A stretch of DNA of 7,728 nt from an uncultured Woeseiaceae bacterium. Its GTDB lineage: Bacteria; Pseudomonadota; Gammaproteobacteria; Woeseiales; Woeseiaceae. Shown here piece after piece: positions 1 to 5,516 of this stretch; position 1 is the first letter of the stretch, and each line of letters opens with the position of its first letter. A program made the translations under genes and the position numbers. The notes beneath the pieces are model-generated. The model saw nothing but the letters and a program-made list of their open reading frames with translations, was not told the origin of the DNA and made no database searches. The stretch covers positions 1-7,728 of the forward strand of contig CAMYMP010000690.1 in assembly GCA_947259435.1 (NCBI GenBank), written 5' to 3'.

Positions 1-109
1 CACTCTTGTCGACCTCGATCTTGAGCCGCATTTGTTTCTGTTCCTCGGCCTGAGCCGTCCAGCTCAAGAGCAAAGTCATCAGGAATAGAATAAATCCTTG
101 ATGTTTCAT
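1..109 (-). CDS. N-terminus of an exported protein (partial, runs off the window)
   Basis: Read on the minus strand from the ATG at 109, the frame stays open to the window edge, giving 36 codons. The N-terminus is a textbook Sec signal peptide: MKHQ, then a hydrophobic core (GFILFLMTLLL), then SWTAQA with an Ala-x-Ala signal peptidase I site after residue 21. The mature start is charged (EEQKQMRLKIEVDKS). There is no lipobox cysteine, so a periplasmic or secreted protein is expected rather than a lipoprotein. A purine-rich Shine-Dalgarno (GGGGAG, complement of 113-118) lies 3 bases before the ATG, which fixes the start although the spacing is short. The visible mature part is too short to name a family. 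The frame is too short to stand out as an ORF and is recognised by the signal peptide plus the ribosome binding site. Confidence 0.72.
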   Translation of the reverse strand, partial: MKHQGFILFLMTLLLSWTAQAEEQKQMRLKIEVDKS

Positions 110-300
110 GATCTCCCCCGTAAGAATAATTGCCACAGACATAAGATGCCCCGGCTGAAAAAAGGGTTGCACGCAAAAGCGAATAAAATAAATTCGCCTG
201 TGCCAAAAAATTGAGCTGCAAGTGCAAATATACATCCATTAGAGGAGGAGGCAGAGAGACGACCCGGCATGAATCGGTCTGCGATCAGGTTTCCACCCAG
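110..300. other. Non-coding stretch upstream of the exported-protein gene
   Basis: About 190 bases with no convincing gene on either strand. It must hold the promoter of the minus-strand exported-protein gene, but no clear -35/-10 pair stands out. The sequence is more A/T-rich than the rest of the window, notably at 160-215. It contains one short dyad (179-197). Any missing upstream part of the aldolase remnant would have lain here, and I find no recognisable trace of it in any frame. Confidence 0.5.
179..197. repeat. Short inverted repeat in A/T-rich DNA
   Basis: GCGAAT (179-184) is matched by ATTCGC (192-197) around a 7-base A/T loop. It lies about 70-90 bases upstream of the start of the minus-strand exported-protein gene, a position that would suit an operator. 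Six-base arms are short, no T-run follows on either strand, and no regulator can be named. Confidence 0.3.
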
Positions 301-549
301 GCAGATGGTCTGTTGACCACCGGGACGACGATCACTGATGCGTTCCTGATGATGTACGTATTCGAAACAGCCTGCCAGATTCAGATCATGGCACAGTCGT
401 CGGGCGGCGAACTGATCCGGGTGCCGCAGGCAATCATCGAGGGTATTCAGGTGCAAGCCGAGCAGGTCACGACCGGACTCGGTGGCGCGTTGATCTGGCC
501 GGGCCTGCTGCGAAAGCTGGACCGCACGGATTCGTCGTTTCGCGATTAG
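301..549 (+). pseudogene. C-terminal remnant of a class II aldolase/adducin-family protein
   Basis: The frame ending at the TAG at 547-549 encodes about 82 residues that I recognise as the end of class II aldolase/adducin-family proteins. It runs from DGLLTTG through DAFLMMYVFETACQIQI and AQSSGGELI to the terminal WPGLLRKLDRTDSSFRD. Family members are usually about 220-260 residues, so roughly two thirds is missing, including the region with the other metal-binding histidines. The frame is open back to about 211, but those codons do not look like the family and offer no ATG with a ribosome binding site. At the front edge the usual N-H-G-L-L reads A-D-G-L-L, so the third metal-ligand histidine is replaced by aspartate. 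I read this as a 5'-truncated, inactive gene. A small diverged protein starting at the TTG at 211 is the less likely alternative. Confidence 0.68.
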
Positions 550-552
550 GGG

Positions 553-2070
553 TCAGGAAAGAAACATCGCGTACGCAGGATTGTCGCTTTCCTCCCAATG
601 CGTGTAGCCAAGTTCCTCGAGATGCGCCTCGAGCTCATCGGTCTCATCTTCGGGCACATCGATTCCAGCGAGGATTCGTCCCCAGTCGGAGCCATGATTG
701 CGGTAGTGGAAGAGGCTGATATTCCAGTCGGTACCGATGGCATGCAGAAAATCGAGCAGGGCACCGGGCCGTTCGGGAAACTCGAAACGAAACAGGCGCT
801 CATTTGCAACGCCGGGCGAGCGCCCACCGACCATGTGCCGCACGTGCAGTTTTGCCATCTCATTGTCGCTCAGATCCTCGACCGTGTAGCCGCAGCTGCG
901 CAGCTCGGCAACGAGTTCCCGCTGCTCTTTCTGGCCCCGTCTCAGCTGCACGCCGACGAAGATATGTGCGTTTCTGCTGTCGCTGTAACGATAATTGAAT
1001 TCGGTTATGCCGCGGCGCCCCAGCTTCTCGCAGAAGCTCTTGAAGCTGCCCGGTTCTTCAGGAATTTCGACCGCCAGCAACATCTCGGTGTGCTCGCCGA
1101 CCGCGGCGCGCTCGGCGATATGACGCAAGCGATCGAAATTTACGTTGGCTCCGCAATTGATTGTGACGAAGTTCTGGTTCTCGATCTTATTGCTCGCAAT
1201 GTACTTCTTGGCGCCCGCAACACTGAGGCCACCGGCGGGTTCGACGATGGAGCGGGTGTCCTCGAATATGTCGCGAATCGCCGCGCACACCTCGTCAGTG
1301 TCGACGGTAATGATGTCGTCAACGTACTGCCGGCAAAGACGAAAGGTCTCATCACCCACGCGCCGGACCGCGACACCGTCGGCGAATATTCCGACATGGT
1401 CCAGAATGACGGGCTCTCCGGCTGCAAGCGAGTCGCGCATTGCTGACGAATCGTCGGGTTCGACACCGATAATCCGGATGTCGGGCTGGACCGACTTGAC
1501 GTAGGCGGCGATTCCGGCGATCAGTCCGCCGCCGCCGATCGGGACGAATATCGCATCGATGCGTTCCTTCGCCTGTTGCAGAATCTCGACACCAATCGTG
1601 CCCTGACCCGCGATGACGTCCGGATCGTCGAACGGATGGATGAACACGAGACCGCGCTGCACCTCGAGATCCCGCGCGTGCGAATAGGCATCGTCATACG
1701 TGTCGCCGTGCAGAATCACCTCGGCGTCCAGCGCCCGGACCGCGTCCACCTTTATCGAAGGCGTGGTGACCGGCATCACGATGACGGCATGGGTGCCGCG
1801 ACGCTGTGCGGCCAGGGCAACCCCCTGAGCATGATTGCCTGCCGAGCTGCAAATGACGCCATTGGCCAGCTCTGCGTCAGACATGAGCGCCAGTTTGTTG
1901 TATGCGCCGCGCAGCTTGAACGAGAAAACCGGCTGCAGGTCTTCGCGCTTGAGCCAGATCCGGTTTCCCAGCCGGGCAGACAGGTTGCGCGCAAAATCCA
2001 GGGGCGACTCTACGGCTACGTCATAAACCGACGCATTCTGAATTTTCCGCACGTAGTCCGTTTCGCTCAC
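553..2070 (-). CDS. ilvA: Threonine dehydratase, biosynthetic (IlvA)
   Basis: This encodes the PLP enzyme that deaminates L-threonine to 2-oxobutanoate, the committed step of isoleucine synthesis in the cytoplasm. The protein has 505 residues (E. coli IlvA has 514). The PLP lysine is K52 in SFKLRGAYNK. The substrate loop SSAGNHAQG follows at 75-83, and the phosphate-binding glycine loop GGGGLIAG at 179-186. The catalytic domain ends near INCGANVNF (304-312). Two ACT-like regulatory domains follow, at about 330-400 and 425-500, each carrying the PE-x-PG signature (IPEEPGSF, FPERPGAL). This is the long form normally inhibited by isoleucine and activated by valine, not the short catabolic TdcB form. 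The start is a GTG at 2070 with only a weak purine stretch before it; it fits the family's N-terminal length. The gene stands alone, divergent from the dihydroorotase gene and convergent with the aldolase remnant. All key residues are present. Confidence 0.96.
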   Translation of the reverse strand: MSETDYVRKIQNASVYDVAVESPLDFARNLSARLGNRIWLKREDLQPVFSFKLRGAYNKLALMSDAELANGVICSSAGNHAQGVALAAQRRGTHAVIVMPVTTPSIKVDAVRALDAEVILHGDTYDDAYSHARDLEVQRGLVFIHPFDDPDVIAGQGTIGVEILQQAKERIDAIFVPIGGGGLIAGIAAYVKSVQPDIRIIGVEPDDSSAMRDSLAAGEPVILDHVGIFADGVAVRRVGDETFRLCRQYVDDIITVDTDEVCAAIRDIFEDTRSIVEPAGGLSVAGAKKYIASNKIENQNFVTINCGANVNFDRLRHIAERAAVGEHTEMLLAVEIPEEPGSFKSFCEKLGRRGITEFNYRYSDSRNAHIFVGVQLRRGQKEQRELVAELRSCGYTVEDLSDNEMAKLHVRHMVGGRSPGVANERLFRFEFPERPGALLDFLHAIGTDWNISLFHYRNHGSDWGRILAGIDVPEDETDELEAHLEELGYTHWEESDNPAYAMFLS

Positions 2071-2099
2071 TAGCCGCTCTGAATAACTGTACCGGTTCG

Positions 2100-2128
2100 G
2101 TTATCGCACACCGGGCCCCGGCTCGCAA
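2100..2128 (-). promoter_or_regulatory. Predicted ilvA promoter
   Basis: On the minus strand, TTGCGA (complement of 2123-2128) and GATAAC (complement of 2100-2105) are separated by exactly 17 bases. Each matches the sigma-70 consensus at 4 of 6 positions. Transcription would begin near 2093, giving a leader of about 22 bases before the GTG start. No leader peptide or attenuator fits in so short a leader, so isoleucine control at this gene is probably through enzyme feedback. Confidence 0.5.
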
Positions 2129-2180
2129 AAGAATTAGCAGCGGCGTGGAAACGGATCGCGTCGTATAGTCGGCCGCGGCA

Positions 2181-2195
2181 CCCCCCCCCGCCCCC
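2181..2195. repeat. Poly-C tract in the divergent intergenic region
   Basis: Nine Cs in a row (2181-2189), one G, then five Cs. It lies 53-67 bases upstream of the dihydroorotase start and upstream of the ilvA promoter on the other strand. Such tracts are prone to length change by slippage and also to sequencing error. Confidence 0.85.
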
Positions 2196-2235
2196 GGTTC
2201 GGGAACTCTAGATGGCTTTTGCCGTGCGGGGCTTT

Positions 2236-2241
2236 CATAAT
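2236..2241 (+). promoter_or_regulatory. Possible -10 element of the dihydroorotase gene
   Basis: CATAAT matches the sigma-70 -10 consensus at 5 of 6 positions and ends 7 bases before the ATG at 2249. Transcription from it would start at or next to the A of the ATG, giving a leaderless mRNA. This would agree with the lack of a Shine-Dalgarno sequence in front of this gene. I see no good -35 at 16-18 bases upstream. An alternative -10, TATAGT at 2164-2169, also lacks a clear -35 and would place the C-run just inside the transcript. Confidence 0.3.
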
Positions 2242-2248
2242 CGTAGCG

Positions 2249-3589
2249 ATGAACAAATTGCTAATTACCAACGCACGCCTGATTAACGAGGGTGAGATCC
2301 GCGATGCCGACGTTCTGATCGGCGGCGAGCGAATCGAGAAGGTTGCCCCCGGCATCACCGCGACTGACCGGATGGAAGTGATTGACGCTGCTGGCTGCTT
2401 CCTGCTTCCGGGGATGATCGACGACCAGGTGCATTTCCGTGAGCCAGGCCTGACCGCCAAAGGCGATCTTGCGACCGAGTCGGCCGCAGCCGCGGCCGGC
2501 GGGATTACGAGCTTCATGGATATGCCGAATGTCGACCCGCAGACAACGACGCGGGAGGCCCTCCTGGACAAGTACCGAATTGCGCAGGATCGCTGTTCTG
2601 CCAACTACGGCTTCTACCTTGGCGGGACGAATCACAATATCGACGAAATCCGCAAGCTCTCTGTCGGCGAGGCTTGCGGCATCAAGGTCTTCATGGGCGC
2701 CTCGACAGGTGACATGCTGGTCGACGACCCGGATGTGCTGGAGCAGGTATTTACACACGCGCCCGTGATCGTAGCCACTCACTGCGAACATTCACCGACG
2801 ATTTGGGAAAACGAGGCCGATGCGAAGCGGCAGTTCGGTGAAGATGTGCCGATGTCGGAGCATCCGAAAATACGCTCTGCCAACGCCTGTCTGAACTCAT
2901 CGAGCATGGCGGTCGACCTGGCGCAGCGCCACGACGCCTTGCTGCATGTGCTGCACCTGACGACTGCAATCGAGATGGGTTTGTTCTCGCCCGCACACCG
3001 CTCCGAAAAACGCGTCACAGCTGAAGTCTGCGTACACCACTTGTGGTTTGATGAATCGGACTACAAGGAACACGGGACCCGGATCAAGTGTAATCCGGCA
3101 ATCAAGTCGGCCGCTGACCGCGACGCACTGGTCAATGCACTGAACGACGGTCGCATCGACATCGTCGCTACCGATCATGCACCGCACACGGCAAGCGAAA
3201 AGGAGGGCACGTATTTCAACGCACCGTCCGGATTACCGCTCGTACAGCACGCATTGCTGACACTGTTCGACCTGGCGGCGTCGCAGAAAATCAGCCTCGA
3301 GCTCCTCGCTGACCGGACGAGTCACGCGCCCGCGGATATTTTCGGTGTCAAGGACCGCGGCTATGTTCGCGAAGGTTACTTTGCAGATCTCGTCATCGTC
3401 GATGCGAATCGGCCGTACAAAGTCGATCAGTCCAATATTCTGTACAAATGCGGCTGGTCACCGTTTGAAGGTCACAAGTTTACGGCAACGATCGATACGA
3501 CGATCATCAACGGTCAGGTTGTTTATCGTGAGGGTGAACTGACCGGCGTAATTGTCGGACGACGGCTGGAATTCACGCGCGCCCGATAG
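2249..3589 (+). CDS. pyrC: Dihydroorotase, Bacteroidetes-like type
   Basis: This is a cytoplasmic metal-dependent amidohydrolase of 446 residues. The predicted reaction is the reversible cyclisation of carbamoyl-aspartate to dihydroorotate, third step of pyrimidine synthesis. A beta-sandwich start (LLITNARLINEGEI) leads into PGMIDDQVHFREPG (54-67), GGITSFMDMPN (84-94), GIKVFMGAS (144-152) with K146 as candidate carboxylated lysine, THCEH (H178), LHVLHLTTA (H236) and ATDHAPHT with catalytic D309. In most relatives the first motif reads D-x-H-x-H; here the first His is Gln60. As I recall, DDQVHFREPG is typical of the Bacteroidetes-type dihydroorotase, so this looks like a subfamily trait. The length rules out the ~345-residue class II PyrC usual in enterics. 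The start is taken at ATG 2249; the frame extends to a TTG at 2219, but homology begins at the later site and neither has a good ribosome binding site. An allantoinase or hydantoinase is a less likely alternative. Confidence 0.82.
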   Translation: MNKLLITNARLINEGEIRDADVLIGGERIEKVAPGITATDRMEVIDAAGCFLLPGMIDDQVHFREPGLTAKGDLATESAAAAAGGITSFMDMPNVDPQTTTREALLDKYRIAQDRCSANYGFYLGGTNHNIDEIRKLSVGEACGIKVFMGASTGDMLVDDPDVLEQVFTHAPVIVATHCEHSPTIWENEADAKRQFGEDVPMSEHPKIRSANACLNSSSMAVDLAQRHDALLHVLHLTTAIEMGLFSPAHRSEKRVTAEVCVHHLWFDESDYKEHGTRIKCNPAIKSAADRDALVNALNDGRIDIVATDHAPHTASEKEGTYFNAPSGLPLVQHALLTLFDLAASQKISLELLADRTSHAPADIFGVKDRGYVREGYFADLVIVDANRPYKVDQSNILYKCGWSPFEGHKFTATIDTTIINGQVVYREGELTGVIVGRRLEFTRAR

Positions 3590-3601
3590 TTCCAAAAAGT
3601 G

Positions 3602-3629
3602 TTTACTTTCCGGTCGATCCCGTTATGCT
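3602..3629 (+). promoter_or_regulatory. Predicted promoter of the 2-oxoacid oxidoreductase operon
   Basis: TTTACT (3602-3607) and TATGCT (3624-3629) are separated by 16 bases, each matching the sigma-70 consensus at 4 of 6 positions. The expected start of transcription is near 3636, leaving a leader of about 55 bases to the ATG at 3692. The -10 element lies inside the loop of the inverted repeat at 3615-3648, so binding of a protein to the repeat would be expected to block or alter initiation. Confidence 0.5.
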
Positions 3630-3648
3630 AGCGCCAAATACGGGATCG
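3615..3648. repeat. Perfect 9-bp inverted repeat around the operon -10 (candidate operator)
   Basis: CGATCCCGT (3615-3623) is matched exactly by ACGGGATCG (3640-3648), with a 16-base centre. The left arm fills half of the promoter spacer and the right arm covers the first transcribed bases. Arm centres are 25 bp apart, about two and a half helical turns. No T-run follows the right arm, so it is not a classical terminator for the dihydroorotase gene, although read-through RNA could fold here. An operator is the better reading; the regulator is unknown. Confidence 0.6.
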
Positions 3649-3663
3649 GACTGTAAGCCGGGT

Positions 3664-3695
3664 GGAGGAAAGTGTCCGGCACGAGCTTGGAATGA
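3664..3695 (+). other. Strong ribosome binding site with a 7-codon leader ORF
   Basis: The best Shine-Dalgarno in the region, GGAGGAA (3664-3670), is 21 bases from the ATG of the flavoprotein gene, too far to serve it directly. Just after it, the GTG at 3672 opens a frame reading M-S-G-T-S-L-E. It stops at a TGA (3693-3695) that overlaps the downstream ATG (3692) as ATGA. This could be a translated leader coupling initiation to the flavoprotein. Alternatively the true N-terminus lies here and a one-base indel or sequence error shifts the frame. Confidence 0.35.
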
Positions 3696-5503
3696 AACCG
3701 ACAGATACCTCCAACCCCGATTACTTTCACAAAGTCGTCGATTGCCAGTGGGCGTGTCCCGCCCACACAGACGTTCCTGAGTACATTCGCTTGATCGCCC
3801 AGGGGCGTTTCAGCGATGCGTACATCGAAAACCGTAAGTCCAATGTCTTCCCGGCAATTCTCGGCAGAGTCTGCGACCGTCCCTGTGAACCCGCGTGCCG
3901 TCGTCGTCGCGTCGAAGACACGCCGGTCGCTATTTGCCGTCTAAAGCGAGTTGCGGCCGATCACCGCGATGATATACGCGACCGCCTGCCTCAGGCCGCA
4001 TCGAGGAATAATGGCAAGCGCGTCGCTTTGATTGGCGCCGGCTGCGCTTCGCTGACGGTCGCAAACGATCTGCGGCCGCTCGGTTATGAGATCACGATTT
4101 TCGAAGCGCTCGACGCGACCGGCGGCCTGATGCGAAGCAATATTCCGCGGTTCCGGCTGCCGCCGAAAGTACTCGACGAGGAGATCGATTACATCCTCGA
4201 TATGGGCGTCGATCTGAAACTCAATCACCGTATCGACAGCATGCGCGAGCTTCTCGATGAGGGTTTTGACGCTGTCTTCGTAGGTACGGGTGCGCCGCGA
4301 GGCAAGAATCTCGAAATCCCGGGCCGTTACGATTCGGACAACATCCACATCGGTATCGAGTGGCTGGAATCGGTAGCCTTCGATCACATCGATTCCATTG
4401 GCAAAAACGTACTGATCATCGGCGTCGGTAACACGGCGATGGATTGCTGCCGCACCTCGCTGCGTCTTGGTGCGAATGACGTCAAAGTGATGGCGCGCAA
4501 GCCGCGCGGATTCTTCAAAGCGTCGGACTGGGAACTCGAAGACGCCGAAGAGGAGAATGTCGAGATCCTCGTGAATCATTCGCCGAAGAATTTCCTTATC
4601 GAAAACGGCAAGCTCGTCGGTATGACGTTCGAGCTCATGGAATACAAGATCGACGAAGCCGGCCGGATTGATCGCGGCAAAGTCACGGGTGAGAAAGTCA
4701 TTCCTTGCGACGACGTGATTCTCGCAATCGGACAGGACAACGCGTTCCCGTGGATCGAGCGGGACATCGGCATCGAGTTCAATGAATGGGAGTGCCCGAT
4801 CGTTGACGAGAAAACGATGATGTGCGGTCGCGACGGCGTTTTCTTCGGCGGTGACTCGGCGTTCGGCCCCAAGAATATTATCTGGGCTGTCGCACATGGT
4901 CACGAAGCGGCGATTTCAATTCACAAGTACTGCCAGAACGAAAATCTGCAGGACCGGCTCCCCATCGGTGTAAACCTTGCCAGCCAGAAAATGGGTATGC
5001 ACGAGTGGAGCTATTCGAACGACTATGATCCTGCGGCTCGGCGCCTGATGCCGCACGTCGACCTCAAAGAGCGATTCAAAAAGCTGGATATCGAGGTAGA
5101 GCTTGGTTTTACGGCCGAACAGACGATTCAGGAAGTCGAACGGTGCCTCAATTGCGACATACAGACGGTCTTTGCCGCCAAGCTCTGCATCGAATGCGAT
5201 GCCTGTATCGACATCTGTCCGGTCAATTGCCTGACAATCACCGAGAACGGCGACGAAGTCGATCTGCGCACGCGTTTGTCGGCGCCGGCCGAAAATCACG
5301 ATCAGGCGCTCTACGTGTCCGACGAGCTGCCGCACACAAGTCGTGTGATGGTCAAAGACGAAGACCTGTGCGTGCACTGTGGTTTGTGCGCCGAGCGCTG
5401 CCCGACAGGAGCGTGGGACATGCAGAAATCGACCGTGCTGATCCCGTATGCGACGGACGAGGCGGCTGACGAAAAGCTGCAGCCGGCGGCGCCAGCGGCG
5501 TAG
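3692..5503 (+). CDS. Fe-S/FAD/NAD(P) oxidoreductase subunit of the 2-oxoacid oxidoreductase operon
   Basis: This cytoplasmic electron-transfer flavoprotein has 603 residues. Residues 10-90 form a GltD/dihydropyrimidine-dehydrogenase-like helical Fe-S domain with C18, C22 and C61-x3-C65-x3-C69 (CDRPCEPAC). An FAD-binding Rossmann fold follows (VALIGAGCAS, GAG at 115-117), and a second dinucleotide fold begins at IIGVGNTAMD (about 241-250), probably for NAD(P). The flavin-phosphate motif FGGDSAFGP lies at 385-393. RCLNC (484-488) precedes a two-cluster ferredoxin domain: C499, C502, C505, C509-P and C560, C563, C566, C570-P. It probably carries electrons between the 2-oxoacid oxidoreductase encoded next door and NAD(P)H. 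The next gene starts 13 bases downstream, so the two are one operon. The start is uncertain: ATG 3692 is chosen because it meets the leader ORF in an ATGA overlap, but an in-frame GTG at 3662 would add ten residues. Automatic annotation may label it a glutamate synthase small subunit; there is no large subunit nearby and the ferredoxin tail argues against that. Confidence 0.88.
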   Translation: MKPTDTSNPDYFHKVVDCQWACPAHTDVPEYIRLIAQGRFSDAYIENRKSNVFPAILGRVCDRPCEPACRRRRVEDTPVAICRLKRVAADHRDDIRDRLPQAASRNNGKRVALIGAGCASLTVANDLRPLGYEITIFEALDATGGLMRSNIPRFRLPPKVLDEEIDYILDMGVDLKLNHRIDSMRELLDEGFDAVFVGTGAPRGKNLEIPGRYDSDNIHIGIEWLESVAFDHIDSIGKNVLIIGVGNTAMDCCRTSLRLGANDVKVMARKPRGFFKASDWELEDAEEENVEILVNHSPKNFLIENGKLVGMTFELMEYKIDEAGRIDRGKVTGEKVIPCDDVILAIGQDNAFPWIERDIGIEFNEWECPIVDEKTMMCGRDGVFFGGDSAFGPKNIIWAVAHGHEAAISIHKYCQNENLQDRLPIGVNLASQKMGMHEWSYSNDYDPAARRLMPHVDLKERFKKLDIEVELGFTAEQTIQEVERCLNCDIQTVFAAKLCIECDACIDICPVNCLTITENGDEVDLRTRLSAPAENHDQALYVSDELPHTSRVMVKDEDLCVHCGLCAERCPTGAWDMQKSTVLIPYATDEAADEKLQPAAPAA

Positions 5504-5504
5504 C

Positions 5505-5510
5505 AGGGAA
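5505..5510 (+). promoter_or_regulatory. Ribosome binding site deciding the korA start
   Basis: AGGGAA sits 6 bases before the GTG at 5517, in the 13-base gap after the flavoprotein stop. It selects this GTG over the longer in-frame extension to 5448, which would lie inside the preceding gene and would add an arginine-rich tail of the kind produced by out-of-frame reading. Confidence 0.65.
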
Positions 5511-5516
5511 ATAAAC

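Noticed and set aside
241..315. Plus-strand gene using the AGGAGGAGG at about 242-250 and the ATG near 270
   Set aside because: The spacing is about 20 bases and the frame stops after 15 codons; the purine run is probably coincidental.
598..1446. Long plus-strand open frame opposite ilvA
   Set aside because: It lies wholly antisense to a complete, well-conserved gene and its protein shows no family motif; such frames arise from codon bias.
3615..3660. Rho-independent terminator for the dihydroorotase gene
   Set aside because: The inverted repeat has a 16-base loop and no T-run after the right arm, and it overlaps a plausible promoter.
3941..4903. 320-codon minus-strand open frame opposite the flavoprotein gene
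   Set aside because: It is antisense to clear FAD and NAD(P) motifs, and its own product has no recognisable domain.
5448..5516. N-terminal extension of korA into the flavoprotein gene
   Set aside because: The extra 23 residues are arginine-rich out-of-frame reading of the upstream gene; the GTG at 5517 has a proper ribosome binding site and begins the conserved sequence.
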